A stretch of 35,265 bases of DNA from a virus. Shown here piece by piece: positions 12,662 to 19,886 of this stretch. The DNA is taken from positions 1 through 35,265 of IMG/VR virus record IMGVR_UViG_3300042731_005775; one strand, written 5' to 3'. The translations under genes were made by a program, and so were the position numbers. The notes below the pieces were generated by a model. That model saw only the letters and a list, made by a program, of their open reading frames with translations. It made no database searches and was not told the DNA's origin. Within the stretch, counting starts at the first letter, position 1; each line of letters starts with the position of its first letter.

Positions 12662-13623
12662 GATGCCTCGCCGATCCCCGGATCACGGGCCCCGTAGGAC
12701 CTCCCCCGCTGCTCGGCGACCCTGCGGGCGCTGACGGGTCGGCAGGTGGGGCAGGGCTTGGGACCCCGATCGGAGTCGATCATCCCGTCGGTGCACCGGT
12801 GGGTGCACCCGGGTGTCGACCGGGGCGGCGGGGCGGTCATCAGGCCGCGCAGGATGCTCACGGCCAGCCCGGCGCCCCGGGCCCGGGCGAGGGCGTCGGC
12901 GCGCTCGTGCAGGGCGGCGGCGAGCGCGGTGCGGGTCCACCCGCGCTCGGCGAGCGCGGCACAGACGTCGGTGATCGTCGCCGCGTCCAGTTGCCAGGTG
13001 GCCTGGGCGGGCATCAGCCCACCGAGCACGGTGATCACCTCTCCGGCCAGGCGCGGCGGATCGTGGACGTCGACGTCCGCCGCGTCGGGCGGGCGGGGGG
13101 TCGGGGGGCCCTCCCGGTCCCGGCCCCCGGCCCCTTCGGGGCCGGGACCGGGCCGGGGCGGGCCGGGGTTCGGGTTTGCTTCGTTGCTTCGGGACGGATC
13201 GGGAAGCACTTGCTTCGTCTGTGCTTCGTCCTGGGGGTCCTGCGGGGGTGGTGTCTGCCGGGTCGCGCGGGCCCGGCGGACGACTCCGGAGGCGCGGCCA
13301 CCGGCCCGGCCCGCGGCGGCCCGGACGGCGCGGCGATCCTCGACCTCGGACCTGGTCCTCTGCCAGTCCGCCCAGTCGTGCATGCGCCAGCCGCCGCCCG
13401 GGTCCTCCTCCCACAGTCCGGCCGCGACGAGGTGGGCGACGTCGGCGGCCCGGGCGCCGTACTCCGCGGGTACTCCCTCGGGGATGACGCCGTCGGTCAG
13501 GTGCCGGGCGGCCCACGACCCGCACAGCGTCCAGATCCCTACGACCCTGGCCCGGTGCTGCCGCGGTATCCGCAGCACCTTGGGATGACTCCCGAACCCG
13601 TCGTCGACAAAGAACCAGGTCAT
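12658..13623 (-). CDS. DnaD-like replisome organiser / replication initiator
   Basis: This 321-residue protein starts MTWFFVDDGFGSHPKVL, a form typical of phage replication organisers. Residues 1-90 look like a winged helix (AADVAHLVAAGLWEEDPGGGW). A long Pro/Gly/Arg-rich linker follows (about 120-190). A helical C-terminal domain comes next, ending in a Cys/His motif (CTHRC and KPCPTC). In other phages such proteins bind the origin and load the helicase. Four short repeats lie inside the linker-coding DNA (see repeat), as in phages whose origin is within the initiator gene. GGAGGA precedes the ATG. The ParB-like gene is immediately upstream. Confidence 0.7.
   Translation of the reverse strand: MTWFFVDDGFGSHPKVLRIPRQHRARVVGIWTLCGSWAARHLTDGVIPEGVPAEYGARAADVAHLVAAGLWEEDPGGGWRMHDWADWQRTRSEVEDRRAVRAAAGRAGGRASGVVRRARATRQTPPPQDPQDEAQTKQVLPDPSRSNEANPNPGPPRPGPGPEGAGGRDREGPPTPRPPDAADVDVHDPPRLAGEVITVLGGLMPAQATWQLDAATITDVCAALAERGWTRTALAAALHERADALARARGAGLAVSILRGLMTAPPPRSTPGCTHRCTDGMIDSDRGPKPCPTCRPVSARRVAEQRGRSYGARDPGIGEAS
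13176..13228. repeat. iteron-like repeats, candidate replication origin
   Basis: The plus-strand octamer ttgcttcg occurs at 13176-13183, 13184-13191 and 13210-13217, and gtgcttcg at 13221-13228. On the coding strand these are CGAAGCA(A/C). The copies fall in different reading frames of the replisome organiser gene. An inverted copy (gaagca, 13203-13208) faces the third one. The stretch is less GC-rich than its surroundings and is next to a strong GC hairpin (cccggcccc-ttc-ggggccggg, about 13126-13146). Confidence 0.55.
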
Positions 13624-13679
13624 ATGGGGTTCCTCCGGTCGGTGCGCGGTGATCCGGTGGGTGGGTGCGGACCGTGGGG

Positions 13680-15242
13680 CTACGGTGCGCCCGGGGCGGT
13701 CCGCGCGGGGCGGTCCGACTCGGCGGCGTCCTGGTCGCCGAGTTCGGCGCGGGTGGCGTCGATGCGCTCGGCCTCCCACGGGGAGGGCTCCCAGCCGAGG
13801 TCGAGGAGGAGATCGAGCCATGTCATGATCCACGGCTGGACCCGTGGTGGGTCCTGCGCCCAGGTGGTGGGCAGGCGGGCACCCGGTTCGTAATGCGTGG
13901 CCAGCATGGCCAGCAGCATGCGGTGCGGGTCCCTCCCCCACGTGGTCTCGGTCACCGCGGCGGACAGGTCGTCGCCGTGCAAGTCGGTGATGTCGATGCC
14001 GAGCAGCAGCGCCCACTCTCCGACGTCGTGCTCGATCTCGTATGCGCACGCCTGCGCGACCGCCCGGGCGATCGCGGTAGCCGGACGGACGGTGACCCGC
14101 CGCGGCGAGGTCACCCACTCGCGGATCCACGCCAGCCGCGCGCCCGCCGCGGCCCGCACGTCGACCTCGTGGGCCTGCCGGGCGACCCGGTCGAGGTCGA
14201 GCTGGGCGGCCTCACGGGCCATCCGCGCCGACCTGTCGACCCGGCGGGCGGCGATCTCGTCCGTGGACAGGCCCTCCTCCCCCGCGTCGACCGCACCGCC
14301 GATAGCGACCGGTCGGCCGTGGACCTCCGGGGTGAGGCACAGCCAGACCGGCTCCTCGTCCCGGGTCGGGGCGAGCACGGCGTGCCCCGGGCAGGAGGCG
14401 TGCTCGGCGACCTGCTCGTCGGTGGCCACGTCCCAGTGGTGGCCTCCCAGAGCGGTCACGAGCCGGAACTCGTCGACGGCCCGGTGGGGCACGTCGGCGC
14501 GCTCGACGACCCTGACCCCGGCCGCCTCGTGGATGGCCCGGGCTACGGCGGCGGCGTCGCGGTCGGTGCGACGCATCCGTGCTCGCTCCAGGGTGAACCG
14601 CCAGGAAGCGGTCCCGACAGCGTCCGTCAGCTCCGCGTACAGGTCCGGATACTCCGCGAAGGATCCCAGCGCGGCGGCCTGGTCGAGGGTGATCTGCCCG
14701 TGATGGACCTTGGCTCTGGTCTCCTCCGGTAGGTCCAGCAGTCCGAGCCGGGCCCGGACGGTGCCACGGCTCCGGCCCAGCCTGTCCGCTATCTCCTCCG
14801 CGTCCAGTCCGTCGAGGGTGAGCTGTCGGTAGCCCTGAGCCTCCTCGATCGGGGACAGGGCCGCCCGGTGCAGGTTCTCGCCGAGCATGTCGATCAGCGC
14901 GTCGACCTCGTCGACGTCCCCGCGGATGATGCACGGCACCCGGTCCGTGCCCGCGATCCGGGCCGCGGCCAAGCGCCTCTGACCCATGAGCACGTGATAC
15001 CCGCCCGTGTCGTCCAGGGTGACGACCAGCGGCTCCAGGACGCCGCGGCTCCGGATGGAGTCGGCCAGGTCGGCCAGGTCGTCATCGGGGCCGAGCTCAC
15101 GCCGAGGGTTGCGCGGGTGGACCGTCAGGACGTCGACGGGCAGGGCGGCGTACAGGTCCCGGCCGTAGGCGGAGGAATGTCCGGGGTCGGTGGTACGCAG
15201 CGGGGAAGCGCTCCGGACCACGGTCAAGGTCTGGCGTGACAT
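13680..15242 (-). CDS. ParB-like protein
   Basis: This 520-residue protein has the full N-terminal ParB/Spo0J core: VHPRNPRRELGPDDDLADLADSI, GQRRLAAAR (87-95, nucleotide/Arg patch), ENLHRAALSPIEEAQGY (122-138), then an HTH (about 148-166, AEEIADRLGRSRGTVRARLG). Such proteins bind a DNA site and, in the CTPase families, slide as clamps. The C-terminal 300 residues are unlike chromosomal ParB. No ParA is visible in the window. It may serve partition of a plasmid-like prophage, regulate transcription, or help replication, since the replisome organiser follows. GGAGAG precedes the ATG at 15242. Confidence 0.85.
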   Translation of the reverse strand: MSRQTLTVVRSASPLRTTDPGHSSAYGRDLYAALPVDVLTVHPRNPRRELGPDDDLADLADSIRSRGVLEPLVVTLDDTGGYHVLMGQRRLAAARIAGTDRVPCIIRGDVDEVDALIDMLGENLHRAALSPIEEAQGYRQLTLDGLDAEEIADRLGRSRGTVRARLGLLDLPEETRAKVHHGQITLDQAAALGSFAEYPDLYAELTDAVGTASWRFTLERARMRRTDRDAAAVARAIHEAAGVRVVERADVPHRAVDEFRLVTALGGHHWDVATDEQVAEHASCPGHAVLAPTRDEEPVWLCLTPEVHGRPVAIGGAVDAGEEGLSTDEIAARRVDRSARMAREAAQLDLDRVARQAHEVDVRAAAGARLAWIREWVTSPRRVTVRPATAIARAVAQACAYEIEHDVGEWALLLGIDITDLHGDDLSAAVTETTWGRDPHRMLLAMLATHYEPGARLPTTWAQDPPRVQPWIMTWLDLLLDLGWEPSPWEAERIDATRAELGDQDAAESDRPARTAPGAP

Positions 15243-15262
15243 GGGTGGCTCTCTCCAGGTGC

Positions 15263-15535
15263 TCAGTCACGGTCATCGGTCAGCAGGACACGCCTGCGCT
15301 TGATCGAGTCAAGCCTGGTGCCCAGGGATAGGGGAAGGGTCGGACCGTGCATCAGTCCGCCGAGCAGGACCACTCCCGCCGGGGAGACGTCCGGGTCCGG
15401 GCTACCGGGGACGATCTCTCCCAGCAGCCCGGACCGGATCGCTGCGATCCGGACCGCGGCCAGTTCCTCCGCGTCCGCCGCCGCGGCGGCGGCCAGCATC
15501 AGCTCTACCGGGTCGAGGGCATCGGCAGTAGTCAT
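15263..15535 (-). CDS. small unknown helical protein
   Basis: This 90-residue protein starts MTTADALDPVELMLAAAAAA with an Ala-rich helix, followed by IAAIRSGLLGEIVPGSPD. The second half (GVVLLGGLMHGPTLPLSLGTR) is moderately hydrophobic. ATG overlaps the upstream stop. It precedes the ParB-like gene by 20 bases and may be translated with it. No family is recognised. Confidence 0.6.
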   Translation of the reverse strand: MTTADALDPVELMLAAAAAADAEELAAVRIAAIRSGLLGEIVPGSPDPDVSPAGVVLLGGLMHGPTLPLSLGTRLDSIKRRRVLLTDDRD

Positions 15536-16077
15536 CCGCATCGCTCGCAGGTCGTCCACCCTGCACGCTCTTCCGATACCGCGATGTAGTGGGGGCAGTC
15601 CCGGGCGGGGACACGGACCCCGACCCACCTGCGATACCAGTCCTCGTCGACGCCCTCGGGAACGACGGCGTCCGGGACCGGATCGCCGTGGGCGTCGCGG
15701 ATGCAGTCCTCCTCCGCGGCGGCGCGGGCCCGGTCGACCTCGGCGATCAGTGCGTCGACGTCCCCTGGAGCCGCGGCCTGCTCCGACTCCCGCACGACGA
15801 CGGTCACGATCATGCCGTCCAGGGCCGGCACCGCCGCGGAGAGATCTACCAGCCGCTGGTCGCCGTACGGCGAGCTCATCCGGACGTCGTCGGGCACGCC
15901 GAGGCAGGTGAACGTCCGCCGGGCGGCCTCTATGTCTCCCTGGGCGTCCTTCTGGAGCAGCACGGTAATCGACCCGGACGAACCGGGATCCTGCCAGATG
16001 GTCGTGCACACGACCTCTCGACCGGCAGCCCGGACGGCGGCGTGCACGATGTCGACGGCACGACCGATCAACTGCAT
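15532..16077 (-). CDS. unknown protein with Cys-rich C-terminus
   Basis: This 181-residue protein has an alpha/beta N-terminal part (IGRAVDIVHAAVRAAGREV), a central helix (DVDALIAEVDRARAAAEEDC), and an end resembling a zinc knuckle (CPHYIAVSEE ... TTCERCG). The start is ATG 16077 (TGATG with the upstream stop) or GTG one codon before. No family is recognised. Confidence 0.65.
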   Translation of the reverse strand: MQLIGRAVDIVHAAVRAAGREVVCTTIWQDPGSSGSITVLLQKDAQGDIEAARRTFTCLGVPDDVRMSSPYGDQRLVDLSAAVPALDGMIVTVVVRESEQAAAPGDVDALIAEVDRARAAAEEDCIRDAHGDPVPDAVVPEGVDEDWYRRWVGVRVPARDCPHYIAVSEERAGWTTCERCG

Positions 16078-16457
16078 CACCAGGGCACCTCCGTCAGCGT
16101 GTCGTCCGGGGTCCGGACGTCGATCAGGATCGCCGAGCCGTGCACGACCCGGGTGCATCCGCAGGGCAGGTCCCCGGGTCGTGCGGCCAGCTCCGGGCCG
16201 GGGCCGACCACGACCAGGTCGACGTCGCGGCGGGGGCCGAGACGTCGACCTTCCGCGCAGGTACAGATCACCGTGGCGACCACGTGGTCGCCGGGCCGAT
16301 CGGTGATGCGCCCGGGGTGCAACCGGGTGATGGCCCAGCTCACCCCCCGCGTGGCGTACACGGTCGCCGCGGTGAGGACCACCACGACGCCCCAGGCAGC
16401 GATCAGCTCCAGGTCGCGGACCAGCTCCAGGTCGGCGGCCAGGTCGACGACGCTCAT
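16077..16457 (-). CDS. membrane protein
   Basis: This 126-residue protein has an N-terminal amphipathic part (MSVVDLAADLELVRDLEL) and one membrane helix (about 19-38, IAAWGVVVVLTAATVYATRG). A cytoplasmic or extracellular domain follows, with CTCAEGRRLG and LPCGCTRVV, four Cys that could bind metal. The ATG overlaps the upstream stop (ATGA). The function is unknown. Confidence 0.65.
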   Translation of the reverse strand: MSVVDLAADLELVRDLELIAAWGVVVVLTAATVYATRGVSWAITRLHPGRITDRPGDHVVATVICTCAEGRRLGPRRDVDLVVVGPGPELAARPGDLPCGCTRVVHGSAILIDVRTPDDTLTEVPW

Positions 16458-16651
16458 CGGGAGGCCTCCGACGAGGCGTCGACGAGGGTGCCGTCGGCGG
16501 CCAGGTCGGCGGCGACGGCGTCGGCGATGACCGCCGAGACGTCGGCCCGCGGCCCGGCGGGTAGGCGGTCGGTCAACGGATCCGTGCCGCCAGGCTGCCG
16601 CAGGTGCCTGGTGCGAGCGAACAACTGGGTGAGAGACCACTGCTGGTCCAT
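16454..16651 (-). CDS. small unknown protein, first gene of the early operon
   Basis: This 65-residue protein (MDQQWSLTQLFARTRHLRQP at the start) has no recognised motif. AGAGAGGATCTC precedes the ATG. It is the first gene after the two hairpins at 16671-16767, which separate it from the repressor gene. No clear SigA promoter is visible in front of it, so it may depend on readthrough from the repressor promoter or on a non-consensus promoter. Confidence 0.6.
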   Translation of the reverse strand: MDQQWSLTQLFARTRHLRQPGGTDPLTDRLPAGPRADVSAVIADAVAADLAADGTLVDASSEASR

Positions 16652-16670
16652 GAGATCCTCTCTTCGTCGG

Positions 16671-16767
16671 CCCGCCCCGGAGCCGTGGCTGGTACATCGG
16701 GGCGGGCTGGTCTATGTGTCGACGGCGTGCCGGGCGGAGTCTCGGATCGGCGTCCGCCCGGCACGCC
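16671..16767 (-). terminator. two hairpins between repressor and early operon
   Basis: The first in transcription order is a perfect 15-bp stem (ggcgtgccgggcgga 16724-16738 / tccgcccggcacgcc 16753-16767) with a 14-base loop. The second is a 9-bp stem (cccgccccg 16671-16679 / cggggcggg 16698-16706) near the ribosome site of the next gene. Neither has a U-tract. They could terminate or attenuate leftward transcription from the repressor promoter. The rest of the 16652-16846 gap holds two further ggcacgcc words but no gene. Confidence 0.55.
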
Positions 16768-16846
16768 CGTCAGGTGGCACGCCGGACCGGGAGCAACTCC
16801 CAGGGGGGAGCGGGAGTCGCGCGGAAGGCCCGGCCCGACGTGCCGG

Positions 16847-17131
16847 TCATGGGGTCGGCGGGCCGGGATCCGGCCCGCCGCTGCCGCACTGCGTCACGGC
16901 AGCGTCGAACAACCTGGCGATCGGGATATCCAGCCACGCGGCGAGCCGGGCCATCTCGTGTGCCAGGAACGGGACCTCGCCGCGGGTCCGGCGGCTGATG
17001 GCCGGCTGGGACATGCCCAGGGCCTCGGCGGCGGTGAGCCCGGTGCGACCGGCCTTGGCCAGCTCACCCCTCACCGCGGCGGCGATCGCCGTCTGGAGCT
17101 CTGGATCCTGGTGCTTCGTCCTTGCGGGCAT
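16847..17131 (-). CDS. XRE-family repressor (small cI/Cro-like)
   Basis: This 94-residue protein has a Cro/C1-type HTH: GLTAAEALGMSQPAISRRTRG (about 31-51), followed by EMARLAAWLDIPIARLF, the usual closing helix. There is no peptidase or dimerisation domain, so it is a minimal repressor. The ATG at 17131 coincides with the predicted start of its own promoter, so the mRNA is probably leaderless, as often seen in actinobacteria. It is the only gene in the window with this immunity-like context; it may be the lysogeny repressor or a Cro-type switch protein. Confidence 0.8.
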   Translation of the reverse strand: MPARTKHQDPELQTAIAAAVRGELAKAGRTGLTAAEALGMSQPAISRRTRGEVPFLAHEMARLAAWLDIPIARLFDAAVTQCGSGGPDPGPPTP

Positions 17132-17138
17132 GCGGCAT

Positions 17139-17168
17139 ATGTAATCTCTACGCGACTAAATCTGTCAA
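17139..17168 (-). promoter_or_regulatory. repressor promoter, probably leaderless
   Basis: Reading leftwards, TTGACA (17163-17168) is a perfect -35 box. After 18 bases comes TTACAT (17139-17144), a weak -10. The start would fall at about 17131-17132, that is, on the ATG of the repressor gene. No Shine-Dalgarno precedes that ATG. Confidence 0.7.
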
Positions 17169-17403
17169 GTCCGTCGAGCGGATACACTGGCCTTTCCGGT
17201 CGGACCCCCGGCTACCCTCGGGATCCGGTCGTGCGCTGCTCCCGACTTCTGGCTGACTTGGATCTCCTGTTCTCGCATGGGCGGGAGCCGGGAGCAGTGT
17301 GAGGCGTGGTGAGGACGCCTGGTCGGATGGGGCCGTCCTCGGCGAATGACGGCCGCCGGGGGCGGCCCTATCCGCGGCATCCGGGGCCCGGACGCACGAA
17401 ACT
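17169..17403. other. intergenic region between lysis terminator and repressor promoter
   Basis: There is no convincing gene here on either strand. Two small hairpins are visible: ggccgcc-ggg-ggcggcc (17351-17367) and aggcgt / acgcct (17302-17320). This is the largest non-coding gap in the middle of the genome, and hence the likeliest place for operators or an attachment site, but I cannot identify either. Confidence 0.5.
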
Positions 17404-17436
17404 GCCCCCATCGCCGCAGGACACGGCGATGGGGGC
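17404..17436 (-). terminator. intrinsic terminator of the lysis/late operon
   Basis: This is a perfect 13-bp stem (gcccccatcgccg 17404-17416 / cggcgatgggggc 17424-17436) with a 7-base loop. It lies 17 bases after the stop of the GH18-like gene and is followed, in the leftward sense, by AGTTTCG with a short T run. It ends the long late transcript. Confidence 0.85.
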
Positions 17437-17452
17437 GGAGGCCTCCGGAGCC

Positions 17453-18373
17453 CTACACGTCGGCCAGGGAGCGCGTCGAGGTCCAGCCCGCCCGGGAGTC
17501 CTGCCAGTCCTCCCAGACCGACCAGCCGACCATCGACCGGTCCTGGCGGGCCGCGGCGAGCGCCGCAGTCATCACGTGCGGCGGCGTCCGCGACGACGAC
17601 GCGACCGGCGCGAACGAGGCCACCAGCTGGTCGTCGCGCGCGACGTAGGCACGCATCCGGTCCATGTCGCGGACCACGATCCCGGAGAGCCGCTGGTCGG
17701 CGGCCTCCGGGAAGTCGTAGAAACCGCGCTGCCAGTGGTCCAGGCGGTCGCCGAGCGCCTCGGCGACCGCGCCCCAGGCCTGCAGTCGGCCACCCCACAG
17801 GGAGGACCAGATCCCGACCCGTAGACCGGAGTCGAGCAGGTGCAGGGAAGCATCCACTACGGGCCCTACCTGCCAGCGCCGCCCCGGCGTCCCCTCCAGA
17901 TCCCAGCAGATCCCGGTCACCCCCAAGGCATCGCGCTGGGCCTTCACCGAGGCCACCAGGTCGGCGACGTGCAGGCCGGACAGCACGGTGATCCCGCCGT
18001 CCTTGGCGCCGCCGATGCCCAGCTGGACGTCGACGCCGTCCGCGACCAGCGCGGCCACCTGCTGCCCGGTCACCCCCGGAGGGGCGGTCAGCCGCCCGGT
18101 ACCGTCCCCGTCGGACTGGCACATGGCCAGGCAGACCGTGGTGAGGCGGGCCAGCACGTCGGCCGGCCAGGAATTGACCCTCGGGCCGTGCCATCCGTGA
18201 TGCCACAGGATCCGGCGCTGACCGTGCGGCAGTCCCTGCTGCCCACCCGGATCCGGGTCCGGGTCCGGGTCGACGCCCGACCCGGGATCCTGGACCGGAT
18301 CGATGCTCCAGCTCCAGGTGATGGTCCGCCCGTCCGCCGTCAGCAGCGGCGGCAACTGCCCCACCTCGCTCAC
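17453..18373 (-). CDS. GH18-like glycosidase-fold protein in the lysis cassette
   Basis: This 306-residue protein has a short N-terminal domain (TITWSWSIDP), a DPDPDPDP linker (35-42) and a C-terminal barrel-like domain. In it, LGIGGA (118-123) resembles the SxGG strand of GH18 enzymes, and GICWDLEG (154-161) resembles the DxDxE catalytic strand, keeping the Asp and the Glu. WSSLWGG and MVGWSVWEDW fit later barrel strands. If active it would cut a beta-linked polysaccharide such as peptidoglycan-associated or capsule glycan. It overlaps the holin gene (GTGA) and is followed by the terminator. A receptor-binding or structural role is an alternative. Confidence 0.5.
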   Translation of the reverse strand: MSEVGQLPPLLTADGRTITWSWSIDPVQDPGSGVDPDPDPDPGGQQGLPHGQRRILWHHGWHGPRVNSWPADVLARLTTVCLAMCQSDGDGTGRLTAPPGVTGQQVAALVADGVDVQLGIGGAKDGGITVLSGLHVADLVASVKAQRDALGVTGICWDLEGTPGRRWQVGPVVDASLHLLDSGLRVGIWSSLWGGRLQAWGAVAEALGDRLDHWQRGFYDFPEAADQRLSGIVVRDMDRMRAYVARDDQLVASFAPVASSSRTPPHVMTAALAAARQDRSMVGWSVWEDWQDSRAGWTSTRSLADV

Positions 18374-18714
18374 GCCGTCACACCCATGATCATTGCTACC
18401 GTGCCCACGACCATCACGAGCACGAGCAGGGCCGCGACCGCGAGCAGACCGAGGACCGACACCACGATCGCGCGGACCTGCCCGAAGTCTTCGTACGGCG
18501 CCCGGTGGCGACGGATCGACACGGGCCTGCCGTTCGGGGCCCGGTACACGCCCCAGGCCGTCGCCGTGGCTACCGCGGCGGCGACCCACGGCACCCACGC
18601 GTCCGGCAGGATCCCGGCCTGCGAGGCACCGTCGGCGACGGCGAGGACCTGGAGCAGGGCGCCCAGTACGGCGACCCAGAGCTTGCGGTAGTCGACGGTC
18701 CAGAGCTTGGGCAC
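18370..18714 (-). CDS. holin
   Basis: This 114-residue protein has two membrane segments (about 12-28 and 39-57), a basic loop (YRAPNGRPVSIRRHRAP) and a long hydrophobic C-terminal segment (about 82-112). PKLWTVDYRKLWVAVLGALL at the start resembles actinophage holins. It would open the cytoplasmic membrane and release the endolysin. The GTG at 18714 is chosen for its GGAGG at good distance. It lies between the amidase module and the GH18-like gene. The 83-base gap upstream shows no clear promoter. Confidence 0.75.
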   Translation of the reverse strand: MPKLWTVDYRKLWVAVLGALLQVLAVADGASQAGILPDAWVPWVAAAVATATAWGVYRAPNGRPVSIRRHRAPYEDFGQVRAIVVSVLGLLAVAALLVLVMVVGTVAMIMGVTA

Positions 18715-18797
18715 GATGACCTCCGATGTGAGGGGTATACGGCGATCGGTATTTCTAGCCGCTATGTCGAGGATGGTATTCCTCCGGCCGGGGGCGG

Positions 18798-18998
18798 TCA
18801 GCCCAGGCCCAGAGCGCTGACGACCAGTGCGCCGATGCTTCCGCCGCCCGCGGCTGCGGCACCGGTGGCGACCCACAGTGCTCGCTCTAGGCGGCGTAGG
18901 CGCTGCTCGTGGTCGGCGACCTCCGTCAGCGCGGTGTCCAGCTTGGTCTCGATCCTGGCCAGGATCACCGCGGTGTCGTCGACCGGGATCGTCGTCAC
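18798..18998 (-). CDS. coiled-coil plus membrane-segment protein of the lysis cassette
   Basis: This 66-residue protein combines a coiled coil (about 8-40, ILARIETKLDTALTEVADHE then QRLRRLERAL) with one membrane helix (about 41-64). This is the XhlA/haemolysin-accessory or second-holin design. It overlaps the endolysin stop (GTGA) and precedes the holin gene. It probably assists holin function; that part is inference. Confidence 0.65.
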   Translation of the reverse strand: MTTIPVDDTAVILARIETKLDTALTEVADHEQRLRRLERALWVATGAAAAGGGSIGALVVSALGLG

Positions 18999-19753
18999 CC
19001 CTCGCCGTCTTCGTCGTCGTCGACCGCGGCCGCGCCCGCGGTCGCCCTCCGGACGGCGTCGAGCCGCTGGGCCACGCGGTACATGCGCACCAGCATCCAC
19101 CCGTACGTCAGCGGCTGTCCGTCGGTGCCGACGTCCCTTCCCCTGGTCGGGATCGGCGTCTCCAGGATCGCCCGGGCAATCTCTTCGGCGGTGGGCATGG
19201 CGTCCTCTCCTGACGTCGTGGCTGTGGTCGGCGGACCGATTAGCCGCAGGTCGAGGCGGCCCGCGAGCGCGGCCAGGTCGTCCCCGGGGCAGTCGGTCGA
19301 GTGCCAGTGCCGGTGCGGCCAGACGCGGGTCCCTGCTCTGCCGTGCGCGCGGGCGTCGGCTACCAGCCACGTCGCCGCGTCGACGGCGGCCGGCGACGGC
19401 GTCCCCGAGGTGTCGTTGACGTGGGCAAAGGCGTAGCTGACGTTGTTGCCCACGGTGGTGCCCTGGGCTGCGGTGCGCACGCCGTAGCCGCGGCCTGCCA
19501 GCGCGTACCCGTGCTGGCAGAACCCCATCGTGTAGGCGATATCCACCCACCCCCGGGTCCTCATGTGGAAGTCCTGCCAGGACCTCCACACCCGCTCGCA
19601 GTCGTCGTGGGTGCGGATCGTGGACGGTGGTCCACCCCAGTGCAGAGTGCATCCGCCCAGGTGGGGGTCGATGCGGGTCGACCGTGACGCCGGCCGCCGT
19701 AGTCCCAGGTCGGCGCGGGTCCGCTTGCCCGCGATCCGAGGGGTCGGTGTCAC
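18995..19753 (-). CDS. N-acetylmuramoyl-L-alanine amidase (endolysin)
   Basis: This 252-residue protein has an Amidase_2/PGRP domain. Zinc ligands are recognisable as His38 in LHWGG, His147 and Cys155 in the PHRHWHSTDCPGD block. DIAYTMGFCQHGYALAGRG (71-89) and the segment before HVND complete the fold, as in T7 lysozyme. It cuts the amide between MurNAc and L-Ala. The C-terminal part (about 188-252) is charged and helical and could bind the wall. It has no signal peptide, so it relies on the holin. I chose GTG 19753 (GTGA overlap); GTG 19777 is an alternative. Confidence 0.85.
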   Translation of the reverse strand: MTPTPRIAGKRTRADLGLRRPASRSTRIDPHLGGCTLHWGGPPSTIRTHDDCERVWRSWQDFHMRTRGWVDIAYTMGFCQHGYALAGRGYGVRTAAQGTTVGNNVSYAFAHVNDTSGTPSPAAVDAATWLVADARAHGRAGTRVWPHRHWHSTDCPGDDLAALAGRLDLRLIGPPTTATTSGEDAMPTAEEIARAILETPIPTRGRDVGTDGQPLTYGWMLVRMYRVAQRLDAVRRATAGAAAVDDDEDGEG

Positions 19754-19875
19754 GGGATCGCCGGGTCCGGTGAGCACCCGGCGTCGGGCGGCTCCGCATC
19801 GTGATCGACGGGGACGTCGTCGTCCCAGTCCGGTAGGCCGTGATCGACCGGCACCGGTGTCGGATCCTTACCCAT
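19750..19875 (-). CDS. small acidic protein between tail and lysis genes
   Basis: This 41-residue ORF has a very strong ribosome site (AGGAGGAGGCCCG before the ATG). It is rich in Pro and Asp and contains an imperfect internal repeat (VPVDHGLPDWDDD and VPVDHDAEPPD). It overlaps the endolysin start by GTGA. The function is unknown; translation is well supported by context. Confidence 0.6.
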   Translation of the reverse strand: MGKDPTPVPVDHGLPDWDDDVPVDHDAEPPDAGCSPDPAIP

Positions 19876-19886
19876 CGGGCCTCCTC

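Noticed and set aside
17165-17278. 37-residue ORF (MREQEIQVSQKSG...) in the gap between terminator and repressor promoter
   Set aside because: It has no ribosome site, overlaps the -35 box of the repressor promoter and lies just after a strong terminator.
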